From: Bacteroidota bacterium
GTDB taxonomy: Bacteria > Bacteroidota > Bacteroidia > Flavobacteriales_F > PHOS-HE28
Reading direction: 5' to 3'
DNA length: 64,000 nucleotides
NCBI GenBank assembly: GCA_014584605.1
Contig: JACTMO010000062.1
Location: 100,528-164,527 of the forward strand
The notes under the pieces were generated by a model. That model did no database searches, was not told the origin of the DNA, and worked only from the letters and a program-made list of their open reading frames with translations. Positions 30,786 through 39,270 of the stretch are shown piece after piece. Numbering within the stretch: the stretch's first letter is position 1; every line of letters begins with the position of its first letter. The position numbers and the translations under genes were made by a program.

Positions 30786-30793
30786 TAACTTTC
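30786..30793 (+). promoter_or_regulatory. -7 box TAACTTTC of the T9SS cargo gene
   Basis: TAACTTTC is 36 nt before ATG 30830. An inverted pair TTGACG (30771) / CGTCAA (30797) flanks it and could be an operator, though six bases may be chance. Confidence 0.35.
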
Positions 30794-30829
30794 CGCCGTC
30801 AACGGACGCTAATCCCCTAACCTTTTCCG

Positions 30830-32743
30830 ATGAAGAAGACACTCCTCTCCCTTCCCCTGCTGATCGGCTCCGTCGCCGTGATGGCCCAGTCGGCCGACAC
30901 CGGCAACAGCGCCGACTTCAAGGGCCATGTGAAGCAGCACCTTCCGGGCTCCTTCACCACTCCGGCACCGAGCCACCTGACGCCGAGCTTCGAGGCCCTG
31001 CGCGCTGTACCGTTCTGGACCGAGGACTTCTCGGGCGGTGCGGTCCCTGCGGGCTGGACCAACATGGACAACCTGACCCCGCCCGGCACGGACACCGTGG
31101 CTTTCGTGTGGAGCAACGACCCCACGGCCGTGGGTACGGCGGCTCTGGGCTACACGGCCTCCTCCACCTTCGGGGCCTCCACGGCCTCCAACGGCTACCT
31201 GTGGGCCAACTCGGACCGTGGCCTCCAGGCAGCCCCTGGCACCGACCACCTCACCGAGCTCACCACCGGGCCCATCGACTGCAGCGCGCAACCCACGGTG
31301 CTGTTCACCATGGAAAGCCTCATCGGGGTGTTCGATTACAACGCCAACACCAACGTGAAGCTGCAGGTGAGCACGGACAATTCCACCTGGACGGACTTCT
31401 TCCCCTTCCCCTGCCTGGAGACCGGCACCGCCGCACCCCCCTGCTCCCGCTGGAGCGCCAACCCGCAGGGCGTGTCGCTGGACATCACCTCGGTGGCCGC
31501 CAACCAGGCCACGGTGTACCTGCGCTTCCAGTGGCTGGGCGGTTGGGAGTACTTCTGGGCCATTGACGACCTGGCCCTGAGCAACGTGCCCGACTACGGC
31601 CGGGTGGTGGACTACGGCTACGTGTCGCACGTGGGCGGTGGCACCGAGTTCGGCACCATCCCCCGTCCCCAGCTCTCCAGCACCTTCTTCCTGGGCGGCC
31701 AGTTGCGCAACATCGGCGTGAACCCGCAGACCAACCTGGTGATGACCGCCACGGTGACCGCCCCCGGCGGTGGCACGGCGTTCAGCACCACCTACAACGC
31801 CGGCACGGTGAACCCGGGCGACACGGTGACCATGGAGGAGGCCGTGACCCTGCCCGGTGGCCTGGCTGAGGGTGTTTACACCATGAACCTCACGGTGACC
31901 TCCAGCGAGGATGCCCTGGAGGACGACCCCAGCGATGACAGCGCCGAGCGCACCTTCGCCCTGAACGACCTGACCTACGCGCTCGACGGTCTTGGTGTGC
32001 ACAGCGCCCCGGAGGTCACCTCCGCCATCGGCACCGCAACCTTCACCGACGCCACGGACAACGTGTTCTGCCTGAACTACTTCAAGATCAACCAGGCCGT
32101 GAACGTATACGGCATCACCGTGGACATCACGGCCAACAGCACCGAGGGCGCACTGCTCGTCGCCAGCATCCACGACTCGGTCGCCGTGCTGGACAACGAC
32201 GACGTGTTCAACCCGTCGGCCACCAGCCTGGACCACACGCTGACCGCGGCTGACGTAGCCGCCGGCATCGTGACGATCCCCTTCACCACCGCTGCCAACC
32301 TGCAACCCGGCGCCTACTATGCCGGCGTGGAGCTCTTCAGCAACTCCGGCGCGAACGACGTGGCCGTGGTGGACGACGCCACCGTGCCCCAGCCCAGCAT
32401 CGCCGCTGTGATCAACATCCAGGGCACGCAGCCGGGCACCTACACCAACGGCAACGCCTTTGCCGTGCGCCTGGCCCTCGACCCCTCCATCGGCATGAGC
32501 GAGGTGACCGGTCCGGAGTTCAGCATGTTCCCGAACCCGACCAACGACGGCCTGGTGCAGGTGGTGACCTCCAACAGCGAGAACCACAGCATCGAAGTGC
32601 TGAACGCCCTGGGCCAGACGCTGTGGACCGGTCGCTTCATCGGCCGCACCACGGTGGACCTGGGCGGCCTGGCGAGCGGCATGTACACCATCCGCGTGAG
32701 CAACGCCACCGGCACCACCACCCGCCTGGTGAACCGCCGCTGA
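30830..32743 (+). CDS. Secreted T9SS cargo with choice-of-anchor J-like and sorting domains
   Basis: 637 residues. The signal peptide is MKKTLLSLPLLIGSVAVMAQ. Residues about 60-260 resemble a choice-of-anchor/MAM-like beta sandwich (WTEDFSGGAVPAGWTNMDN, then YLRFQWLGGWEYFWAIDDL). A middle part has CARDB-like beta repeats. The last 75 residues are a T9SS type A sorting domain: FSMFPNPTNDGLVQV, LNALGQTLWTG, LASGMYTIRV and the end TTTRLVNRR. So it is probably carried across the outer membrane and attached to the surface. Well-formed hairpin after the stop. Confidence 0.88.
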   Translation: MKKTLLSLPLLIGSVAVMAQSADTGNSADFKGHVKQHLPGSFTTPAPSHLTPSFEALRAVPFWTEDFSGGAVPAGWTNMDNLTPPGTDTVAFVWSNDPTAVGTAALGYTASSTFGASTASNGYLWANSDRGLQAAPGTDHLTELTTGPIDCSAQPTVLFTMESLIGVFDYNANTNVKLQVSTDNSTWTDFFPFPCLETGTAAPPCSRWSANPQGVSLDITSVAANQATVYLRFQWLGGWEYFWAIDDLALSNVPDYGRVVDYGYVSHVGGGTEFGTIPRPQLSSTFFLGGQLRNIGVNPQTNLVMTATVTAPGGGTAFSTTYNAGTVNPGDTVTMEEAVTLPGGLAEGVYTMNLTVTSSEDALEDDPSDDSAERTFALNDLTYALDGLGVHSAPEVTSAIGTATFTDATDNVFCLNYFKINQAVNVYGITVDITANSTEGALLVASIHDSVAVLDNDDVFNPSATSLDHTLTAADVAAGIVTIPFTTAANLQPGAYYAGVELFSNSGANDVAVVDDATVPQPSIAAVINIQGTQPGTYTNGNAFAVRLALDPSIGMSEVTGPEFSMFPNPTNDGLVQVVTSNSENHSIEVLNALGQTLWTGRFIGRTTVDLGGLASGMYTIRVSNATGTTTRLVNRR

Positions 32744-32766
32744 GGCACAGCCTGCCGATCGTGCGC

Positions 32767-32794
32767 AAGCCCCCGGCCCCGGCCGGGGGCTTTT
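32767..32794 (+). terminator. Strong intrinsic terminator after the T9SS cargo gene
   Basis: AAGCCCCCGGCC pairs with GGCCGGGGGCTT and runs into TTTT. About twelve GC-rich pairs plus a T-tract make this the most classical terminator in the window. Confidence 0.85.
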
Positions 32795-33087
32795 GCATTC
32801 CATCGCCGTTCGCATCGCCTCCTCCTTTCCGTTCGCAGGAGGGGACCGGCCGCCGTGCTGGTCGCTCTTTTCCGCGAGGGCGCAGCAGGAACCGGCCCCC
32901 GAGGGAACTGCGGTGCCTGGACGGGCGTCCGCCACCGCGATGCCCTATTCCCGGCCAGACCCCTGGGCGGGGGTGCGCAGGGACTTGGCTTATCGCCGGA
33001 CCTGCGAACACCAGGACAGCATCGCCCCGGTTCCGGGTCTTCGCAGTGTGCGACACCGGGTACGACCCGGGCCTCCTCCGAGCGCAA
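32795..33087. other. Gene-free GC-rich stretch between two terminators
   Basis: About 290 bp between convergent genes. I see no plausible protein frame, tRNA or repeat. The long open frames here are shadows caused by high GC. Confidence 0.5.
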
Positions 33088-33112
33088 GAAAAAGCCCCGC
33101 CGCAGCGGGGCT
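33088..33112 (-). terminator. Terminator of the DUF2911 gene
   Basis: On the minus strand AGCCCCGC, loop TGCG, GCGGGGCT, then TTTTT. Perfect 8-bp stem with a T-run, 28 nt after the DUF2911 stop. Confidence 0.8.
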
Positions 33113-33139
33113 CTTGCCATCCGATCGTGTGCTGCCGGC

Positions 33140-33976
33140 CTACTTGCCGGTCCACTCCTCGATGCGGGTCTTGTTCATTTTCACATAGCTGGGATCGCTC
33201 TCCTTCTGGGCCATGGCCATGCTTTCGTTGGCCGTGGCCACCGCCTCCTTGTACTTGCCGTTGGCCGCCTGGGCCAGGGCCAGGGTGTAGAGGTTCCAGT
33301 ACTTCCGGTCCGTGGCCACCGCTTTTTCCGCCCAGGTCAACGCCTCGGGCAGCATCACACCCTTGTCCACGCAATAGCGCGCGCTACGACCGTAGTTCCC
33401 GGCCTTCAGATCGCTGCCCGCCATGGTGGTCTTGATGTTGGCCAGGGCCTGCTCGGTGGCGTCCGCCGCCAGCTCGATGCCCACGCGGGTGTTCTCCCAG
33501 CGCAGGTCCAGCACGGCCTTGTCGTCCCGCACCGCATCGAATCCGATGGTGAAGGTCTCCACATGGTCCGTGGTGGTCACCGGCTTGGCCGTCACCCGCA
33601 CCACGTCCTTGTCCGCCGTGTAGCCTCCGGTGCCCCACAGGCCCGTGTCGGTGTTCAGGATGAAGGTCCATTCCTCCGCACCGGGGATGGTGAACAGGCA
33701 GTAGCGGCCCTTGGCCACGGGTTTGCCGCCCACGGTCACCGGTCCGTCCAGGTCGATGCGCGTGCAGGCATTGGCCCCGGTGCGCCACAGCTCGCCGTAG
33801 GGCACCAGGTCGCCGAAGACCTTGCGTCCGCGGGCGCTGGGGCGTGAATAATCCACTTCGACGTCGGTGAGGCCGATGACCTGCTCGAGCTCGCCCGACG
33901 GGCTTTGCTGGGGCAGTTCCTGAGCCTGTATGGCGAGCGGCAGGGCCGCAGCCAGAACGAGGGTGTTCCGTTTCAT
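33140..33976 (-). CDS. DUF2911 domain secreted protein
   Basis: 278 residues with a signal peptide (MKRNTLVLAAALPLAIQA). The DUF2911 core is clear: VDYSRPSARGRKVFGDLVPYG, ELWRTGANACTRI and KGRYCLFTIPGAEEWTFILN. The C-terminal 80 residues are helical and TPR-like (ALTWAEKAVATDRKYWNLYT). DUF2911 proteins are widespread in Bacteroidota and have no known function. Confidence 0.88.
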   Translation of the reverse strand: MKRNTLVLAAALPLAIQAQELPQQSPSGELEQVIGLTDVEVDYSRPSARGRKVFGDLVPYGELWRTGANACTRIDLDGPVTVGGKPVAKGRYCLFTIPGAEEWTFILNTDTGLWGTGGYTADKDVVRVTAKPVTTTDHVETFTIGFDAVRDDKAVLDLRWENTRVGIELAADATEQALANIKTTMAGSDLKAGNYGRSARYCVDKGVMLPEALTWAEKAVATDRKYWNLYTLALAQAANGKYKEAVATANESMAMAQKESDPSYVKMNKTRIEEWTGK

Positions 33977-33997
33977 GAGAGGGTCCGTTGGAAAGGG

Positions 33998-34005
33998 CGA
34001 AGGTA
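33998..34005 (-). promoter_or_regulatory. -7 box TACCTTCG of the DUF2911 gene
   Basis: Minus-strand TACCTTCG, 21 nt before the start at 33976. Confidence 0.5.
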
Positions 34006-34022
34006 ATCCGCCCGTCCCGCCC

Positions 34023-35264
34023 TCAGGCCACCTTCAACTGGCTCATCCGAGAGCGCTCGAACTTCTCGCGGGCATAGCTCAGGGTGATGCGCAGTTCGGC
34101 GGGCCGCTCGCCCGTGCCCGGCATCTCGTACATCGCGTCGTTGAGGATGGCCTCACAGATGCTGCGCAGCCCGCGGGCCCCGAGCTTGTACTCCATGGCC
34201 TTCTCCACGATGAAATCCAGCACCTTCTTGTCCAGGCTGAGCTTCACCCGGTCCATCTCGAAGAGCTTGACGTACTGCTTGACCAGGGCGTTCTTGGGCT
34301 CGGTGAGGATGCGGCGCAGGCTCTCCTTGTCCAGCGGGTCCAGGTAGGTGAGCACCGGGAAGCGGCCGATGAGCTCGGGGATGAGCCCGTAGCTGCGCAG
34401 GTCCAGGGGGCTCACGTATTGCAGCAGGTGCTCGTCGTTCACGCGGGCGCTCTCGCGGCTGGCGCTGTATCCCACGGCGCTGCTCTTCACCCGGCGGGCG
34501 ATGATCTTGGCGATGCCGTCGAAGGCCCCGCCGCAGATGAACAGGATGTTGCGCGTGTCCACCTGGATGAGCTTCTGCTCGGGGTGCTTGCGGCCGCCCT
34601 GCGGCGGGACGCTCACCGTGCTGCCCTCCAGCAGCTTCAGCAGGGCCTGTTGCACGCCCTCACCGCTCACGTCGCGCGTGATGCTCGGCGTGTCGCTCTT
34701 GCGGCTGATCTTGTCGATCTCGTCGATGAAGACGATGCCGCGCTCGGCCTTGCTCACGTCATAGTCCGCGGCCTGCAGCAGGCGGCTCAGGATGCTCTCC
34801 ACGTCCTCGCCCACATAGCCGGCCTCGGTGAGCACCGTGGCATCGGCGATGCAGAAGGGCACGTTCAGCATGCGGGCGATGGTGCGCGCCAGCAGGGTCT
34901 TGCCCGTGCCGGTCTCCCCCACCAGGATGATGTTGCTCTTCTCGATCTCCACCTCATCGTGGCCGCTGGCGGGCTTCTGCAACAGGCGCTTGTAGTGGTT
35001 GTACACCGCCACGCTCAGCACCTTCTTGGCCTCGTCCTGGCCGATCACATACTCGTCCAGCACCCGCTTGATGTCCGCCGGCCGCTGCAGGATGAGGCTG
35101 CCCTCGATCTCGCTGCGCGAACGCTGGCTCAGCTCCTCGCTGATGATGTTCTGGGCCTGGGCGATGCAGCTGTCGCAGATGTGGCCGGTGATGCCGGCGA
35201 TCAGCACGTTCGTGTCCTGCTTGTCGCGCCCGCAGAAGGAGCACTTGATCTCTTTCTTCTCCAT
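34023..35264 (-). CDS. clpX: ATP-dependent Clp protease ATP-binding subunit ClpX
   Basis: 413 residues. AAA+ unfoldase that feeds substrates to ClpP. The N-terminal zinc-binding domain has C8, C11, C30 and C33. Walker A is GETGTGKT (116-123), Walker B is [11 protein letters not shown], and the RKSDT loop and [13 protein letters not shown] follow. Start at [14 protein letters not shown]; the frame runs 22 codons further upstream without a conserved sequence. A -7 box of its own lies 34 nt upstream, though the gene also follows two clpP genes in the same direction. Confidence 0.97.
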   Translation of the reverse strand: MEKKEIKCSFCGRDKQDTNVLIAGITGHICDSCIAQAQNIISEELSQRSRSEIEGSLILQRPADIKRVLDEYVIGQDEAKKVLSVAVYNHYKRLLQKPASGHDEVEIEKSNIILVGETGTGKTLLARTIARMLNVPFCIADATVLTEAGYVGEDVESILSRLLQAADYDVSKAERGIVFIDEIDKISRKSDTPSITRDVSGEGVQQALLKLLEGSTVSVPPQGGRKHPEQKLIQVDTRNILFICGGAFDGIAKIIARRVKSSAVGYSASRESARVNDEHLLQYVSPLDLRSYGLIPELIGRFPVLTYLDPLDKESLRRILTEPKNALVKQYVKLFEMDRVKLSLDKKVLDFIVEKAMEYKLGARGLRSICEAILNDAMYEMPGTGERPAELRITLSYAREKFERSRMSQLKVA

Positions 35265-35298
35265 GGAAAGGTGTGGGAACGCCCGCAGGCAACCGGAC

Positions 35299-35306
35299 CA
35301 AGATAC
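35299..35306 (-). promoter_or_regulatory. -7 box TATCTTGG of clpX
   Basis: Minus-strand TATCTTGG between clpP and clpX, so clpX may be transcribed separately as well as with the tig-clpP unit. Confidence 0.45.
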
Positions 35307-35362
35307 GTCGGCGGCCGGTCGAAGTTGCACCCGGCTGCCGGATATCCCTGCTCCTCAGGACC

Positions 35363-36031
35363 TTACTTGGTGTTTCGGACCAAAAGTTCGTCGATCATGC
35401 CGTAGGCCTTGGCCTCCTCGGCCACCATCCAGTAGTCCCGGTCGCCGTCCTTCTCCACCTTGTCGAAGGGCTGCCCGCTGTGGCCGCTGATGATCTCGTA
35501 GAGCTCCTTCTTGAGCTTTTTGATCTCGTTGACGGTGATCTCCATGTCGCTGGCCTGGCCCTCGGCACCACCCATGGGCTGGTGGATCATCACCCGGGCG
35601 TGCTTGAGAGCGCTGCGCTTGCCCTTGGCCCCGGCACACAGCAGCACCGCGCCCATGCTGGCCGCCATGCCCGTGCAGATCGTGGCCACGTCGGGGTTGA
35701 TGTACTGCATGGTGTCGTAGATGCCCAGGCCGGCGTACACCCCGCCCCCGGGGCTGTTGAGGTAGATCTGGATGTCCTTCTTGGCGTCCACGCTCTCCAG
35801 GAACAGCAGCTGCGCCTGGATGATGTTGGCCACCTGATCGTTGATGGCGGTGCCCAGGAAGATGATGCGGTCCATCATCAGGCGGCTGAACACGTCCATC
35901 TGGGCCACGTTCAACTGGCGCTCCTCGATGATGTACGGGGTCATGGAGCTGGTAATGTAACCGCCCAGCGTGGTGCTGCTGATGCCGCGGTGCTTCACGG
36001 CGTACTTCAGGAATTCGTCCTTGGGGAACAT
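35363..36031 (-). CDS. clpP: ATP-dependent Clp protease proteolytic subunit ClpP (copy 1, clpX-proximal)
   Basis: 222 residues. Serine protease that forms the barrel of ClpXP. The catalytic serine is in TGMAASMGA, the histidine in VMIHQPMGG and the aspartate in the GDRDYWM region. Also typical are the MMDRIIFLG and YLNSPGG blocks. It lies 24 nt downstream of a second clpP. The two proteins agree at about four of five positions, with the middle 120 residues almost identical. Confidence 0.96.
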   Translation of the reverse strand: MFPKDEFLKYAVKHRGISSTTLGGYITSSMTPYIIEERQLNVAQMDVFSRLMMDRIIFLGTAINDQVANIIQAQLLFLESVDAKKDIQIYLNSPGGGVYAGLGIYDTMQYINPDVATICTGMAASMGAVLLCAGAKGKRSALKHARVMIHQPMGGAEGQASDMEITVNEIKKLKKELYEIISGHSGQPFDKVEKDGDRDYWMVAEEAKAYGMIDELLVRNTK

Positions 36032-36055
36032 GGTCTCAATGGGTTGTTGGTCGTT

Positions 36056-36721
36056 CTATCGGGACCGTACGAGCAGCTCGTCGATGATGCCGTAGTCCTT
36101 CGCTTCGGCCGCGGTCATCCAATGATCGCGGTCGCTGTCCTTCTCGATGCGTTCGTACGGCTGCCCGGAGTGGGCGCTCAGGATGTCGTACAGTTCCTTG
36201 CGCACCTTGCGCACCTCGTGGATGGCGATCTCCATGTCGCTGGCCTGGCCCTGGGTGCCGCCCAGCGGCTGGTGGATCATCACCCGGGCGTGCTTGAGGG
36301 CACTGCGCTTGCCCTTGGCCCCGGCGCACAGCAGCACCGCCCCGAAGCTGGCGGCCATGCCCGTGCAGATGGTGGCCACGTCCGGGTTGATGTACTGCAT
36401 GGTGTCGTAGATGCCCAGGCCGGCGTACACCTCGCCCCCGGGGCTGTTGAGGTAGATCTGGATGTCCTTCCTGGCGTCCACGCTCTCCAGGAACAGCAGT
36501 TGCGCCTGGATGATGTTGGCCACCTGGTCGTCCACGGCCGTGCCCAGGAAGATGATGCGGTCCATCATCAGGCGGCTGAACACGTCCATCTGGGCCACGT
36601 TCAACTGGCGCTCCTCAATGATGTACGGGGTCACCGAGGCGGTGATGTACCCACCCAGCGTGCTGCTGCTGATGCCGCGGTGCTTCACGGCGTAGCGGAT
36701 GAACTCGTCGGGTCGGGGCAT
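36056..36721 (-). CDS. clpP: ATP-dependent Clp protease proteolytic subunit ClpP (copy 2, tig-proximal)
   Basis: 221 residues and a full catalytic triad: serine in TGMAASFGA, histidine in VMIHQPLGG, aspartate in SDRDHWM. The start at ATG 36721 (MPRPDEFIRYAVKHRG) aligns with copy 1 (MFPKDEFLKYAVKHRG). A GTG at 36763 overlapping the tig stop is possible but adds an unconserved 14 residues. It differs from copy 1 mainly at the two ends. A mixed heptamer barrel or a specialised copy is possible. Confidence 0.95.
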   Translation of the reverse strand: MPRPDEFIRYAVKHRGISSSTLGGYITASVTPYIIEERQLNVAQMDVFSRLMMDRIIFLGTAVDDQVANIIQAQLLFLESVDARKDIQIYLNSPGGEVYAGLGIYDTMQYINPDVATICTGMAASFGAVLLCAGAKGKRSALKHARVMIHQPLGGTQGQASDMEIAIHEVRKVRKELYDILSAHSGQPYERIEKDSDRDHWMTAAEAKDYGIIDELLVRSR

Positions 36722-36759
36722 CGGTTCCGGGGCGAAGGTGCGGCGCCGCCCGCTCGGGG

Positions 36760-38115
36760 TCACAGCGTCCGGGCCAAGGTTACGAACTCCTCGTAGCTGA
36801 CCCGACGCTCCTTCGGCTGGAGCAGGGTGCGGAAATGCACCGTGAGCTTGCGGTCCACGATGCTGTCGCGCATGCGCTTGATCTGCTCGCGGCTGCCCAG
36901 CAGTTGCCCGGCCATGCGTTGCAGCTCTTCCCCTTCCGGGGCGGGCATGCCGTACTGGCCGAACTGGTCGGCCACATACCGTTTCGCGAAAGCGTCCAGT
37001 TCCTCGCCCTTCGCCTCCAGGCCGTACTTCTCCACCACCCGGTCCTCCAGCAACTGCTGCCTGAGCCCCTCGGCATATCCGGCATAGCCCTGTTCCACAT
37101 CCTCCGCGGTGACCGGTTTCTCGCTGGTCTCCACGATCCAGCGCTTCAGGAAGGTATCGGGCAGGCCGATGTCCACCTGTTCGTGCAGCCGTTTCATCAC
37201 CGCCCGCTTGAAGAGGCGTTCGGCGTCGCGATGGAACATGGCCTCCAGCCCCTCCTTCACCCTGGCGCGGAAGGTCTGCTCATCGGCCACGGCCCCCTGC
37301 CCGTACACGCGGTCGAACAGTTCGGGGCCCAGGGGCAGCGGGTCCATGTGCTTGATCTCCGCGATGCGGAAGCGCACCTGCCCGGCCAGGTGGTGCACGC
37401 GTTCATGGTCGGTGTTGAACATGCGGGCCAGGTCGTCGTGGCCGTCGCTGATGGCGCTCGCCGCCACGTCCACCTCCTCGCCCGGGGCCCTGCCGGTCAA
37501 CAGGGCACGTGCGGCTTCATCCTTGAGGAACTCCAGGCTGATGGTGGTGCGGTTCATGAGCCCGCCGGGCACCACGGCCCCGGCGGCGTCCAGTTCGATG
37601 AGGTCGCCCAGGAGCAGGTCCCGGTCCTCGCTGCGGTCCACCGTGCTGAGCCGACCGAACCGCCGCTGCATGTCGGTCACCTCGCGGTCCACCAGCTCGT
37701 CCGTGACGTTCACCACGGCCATCTCCACCCCCAGCTTGGGGTCCAGGTCCACCTCGAAGGACGGGGCCAGGCCCATGTCGTACCGGAAGTTGAGCTCCCC
37801 GGGATCGTCCCAGTTGTTGGTCTCGGGGCCGGAGGTGCTGGGCAGCGGTTGGCCGAGCACCCGGATGCCGTTGTCCCGCAGGTAACCGTTGAGCCGGTCG
37901 CCGACCAGACGTTCCACCTCGTTCACCAGCACGGCCTTGCCCACGCGCTTCTTCACGATGGCCATGGGCACCTGTCCGGGCCGGAATCCCGGCCAGCTGG
38001 CATTGCGGCGCTGTTCCTTGAGGGCCTTCTCCACGCCCGGCGCATAGTCCTCGGGGATAAGGGTGAGCTTGAGGGTGGCGGTCAGCGCGCCGGTCTCTTC
38101 GCGTTCGATGTTCAT
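36760..38115 (-). CDS. tig: Trigger factor
   Basis: 451 residues. Ribosome-bound chaperone. The N-terminal ribosome-binding loop is degenerate but present (ASWPGFRPGQVPMAIVKKRVG, close to GFRxGKxP). A reduced PPIase-like middle and a long helical C-terminal substrate cradle follow. Start ATG 38115 (MNIEREETG); a GTG one codon upstream is an alternative. It heads the tig-clpP-clpP-clpX block. The leader between tRNA-Leu and this start contains nested inverted repeats. Confidence 0.92.
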   Translation of the reverse strand: MNIEREETGALTATLKLTLIPEDYAPGVEKALKEQRRNASWPGFRPGQVPMAIVKKRVGKAVLVNEVERLVGDRLNGYLRDNGIRVLGQPLPSTSGPETNNWDDPGELNFRYDMGLAPSFEVDLDPKLGVEMAVVNVTDELVDREVTDMQRRFGRLSTVDRSEDRDLLLGDLIELDAAGAVVPGGLMNRTTISLEFLKDEAARALLTGRAPGEEVDVAASAISDGHDDLARMFNTDHERVHHLAGQVRFRIAEIKHMDPLPLGPELFDRVYGQGAVADEQTFRARVKEGLEAMFHRDAERLFKRAVMKRLHEQVDIGLPDTFLKRWIVETSEKPVTAEDVEQGYAGYAEGLRQQLLEDRVVEKYGLEAKGEELDAFAKRYVADQFGQYGMPAPEGEELQRMAGQLLGSREQIKRMRDSIVDRKLTVHFRTLLQPKERRVSYEEFVTLARTL

Positions 38116-38130
38116 CACCTGTCAGTGTTT

Positions 38131-38192
38131 GTGGTCGGACGTGGACCGCTCGTGCCTCCGCGACGGATGTACCCGCAGGTACGACCGACCAC
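38131..38192 (-). promoter_or_regulatory. Nested inverted repeats in the tig leader
   Basis: The outer arms GTGGTCGG (38131-38138) and CCGACCAC (38185-38192) are perfect 8-bp complements. An inner perfect hairpin GTACC-CGCA-GGTAC occupies 38169-38182. In addition 38136-38144 is a perfect 9-nt complement to the 5' end of the tRNA-Leu encoded just upstream on the same strand. This is a candidate structured leader, inferred only. Confidence 0.4.
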
Positions 38193-38215
38193 GCAGGACC
38201 AGCGGCCCGACCCGG

Positions 38216-38297
38216 TACGGACGGGGGGACTCGAACCCCCACACCTTGCGGTACCAGATCCTAAGTCTGGCGCGTCTACCGGTTCCGCCACGTCCGT
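38216..38297 (-). tRNA. tRNA-Leu (anticodon UAG)
   Basis: 82 nt on the minus strand. Acceptor stem ACGGACG / CGTCCGT with discriminator A. Anticodon arm CCAGA-CTTAGGA-TCTGG, giving anticodon TAG. A long variable arm (ACCGCAAGGT) marks a class II tRNA. T arm GGGGG-TTCGAGT-CCCCC. CCA is not fully encoded (ACCG follows). It is upstream of tig on the same strand. Confidence 0.95.
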
Positions 38298-38338
38298 GGT
38301 TCAGAAAGGGCGGCAAAGGTAGCCGATCGGTGCGGCCT

Positions 38339-38346
38339 TACCTTCG
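38339..38346 (+). promoter_or_regulatory. -7 box TACCTTCG of the flavin reductase gene
   Basis: TACCTTCG ends 9 nt before ATG 38356. Confidence 0.5.
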
Positions 38347-38355
38347 CCCTCCGCC

Positions 38356-39255
38356 ATGATGAAGCGCTTCGACCCCGCCGACCTGGCCGTGCCCGAACTG
38401 CACGCCCACCTGGTGGGGGCCGTGGGGCCGCGGCCGGTGGCCTTCGCCAGCACCCTGGACCTGGAGGGCCGGCCCAACCTCAGCCCTTTCAGCTTCTTCA
38501 ACGTCTTCGGTGCCAACCCGCCGCTGATGATCTTCAGCCCGGCCCGGCGTGGACGCGACAACAGCACCAAGGACAGCTTCCACAACGTGAAGGCCCGGCC
38601 CGAGGTGGTGATCAACGTGGTGACCCACGCCATGGTGCATCAGGCCTCGCTGGCCAGCACCGAATATCCCGCCGGGGTGAACGAGTTCGAGAAGGCCGGC
38701 TTCACCATGCTGCCTGCGGAGAAGGTGGCCCCCTTCCGCGTGAAGGAGAGCCCGGTGCAATTCGAGTGCGTGGTGCGGCAGGTGATCGAGACCGGCACGG
38801 GCGGCGGCGCCGGCAACCTGGTGCTGTGCGAAGTGCTGTTGCTGCACATCAGCGAGGAGGTGCTGGACGCGCGCGGCCGCATCGACCAACGCAAGATCGA
38901 CCTGGTGGGCCGCATGGGCGGTCATTTCTATGTCCGGGCCCACGGCGACGCCCTTTTCGAGCTTCCCCAGCCCGCCCGAGAGATCGGCGTGGGGGTCGAT
39001 GCCCTGCCCCGGGAGGTGCGCGAGAGCCCGGTCCTCACCGGCAGCGACCTGGGCCGCCTGGGCTCCGTGACCGTCCTGCCCGACGAGACGCGCGTCAACG
39101 AGCACAAGCTCACCGTGCTCGCCGATCTGTTCATCCAGCACCAGGGACGGGGCCCGGAGCTGCGCGACGCCCTCCACCGGCATGCCCACCTGTTGTTGCA
39201 GGAGGGCCGTGTGGAGGAAGCCCTGCTCACCGTACTGGCTTACAACGAACGTTAA
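38356..39255 (+). CDS. Flavin reductase-like, FMN-binding split-barrel protein
   Basis: 299 residues. The N-terminal 200 residues match flavin-reductase-like domain proteins: GAVGPRPVAFASTLDLEGRPNL, LSPFSFFNVFGANPPLMIF and the later ESPVQFECVV. They bind FMN as a split barrel dimer; the substrate is unknown. The C-terminal third is helical and less conserved. A DUF3127 gene follows after 15 nt and is probably co-transcribed. Confidence 0.86.
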   Translation: MMKRFDPADLAVPELHAHLVGAVGPRPVAFASTLDLEGRPNLSPFSFFNVFGANPPLMIFSPARRGRDNSTKDSFHNVKARPEVVINVVTHAMVHQASLASTEYPAGVNEFEKAGFTMLPAEKVAPFRVKESPVQFECVVRQVIETGTGGGAGNLVLCEVLLLHISEEVLDARGRIDQRKIDLVGRMGGHFYVRAHGDALFELPQPAREIGVGVDALPREVRESPVLTGSDLGRLGSVTVLPDETRVNEHKLTVLADLFIQHQGRGPELRDALHRHAHLLLQEGRVEEALLTVLAYNER

Positions 39256-39270
39256 CCCAATCCCGTCCTC

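Noticed and set aside
30771..30802. Operator for the T9SS cargo gene (TTGACG/CGTCAA)
   Set aside because: A six-base inverted pair is weak by itself; mentioned only under the promoter entry.
32795..33087. Small gene between the two terminators
   Set aside because: Open frames here have no start context, no homology and arginine/proline-rich shadow composition.
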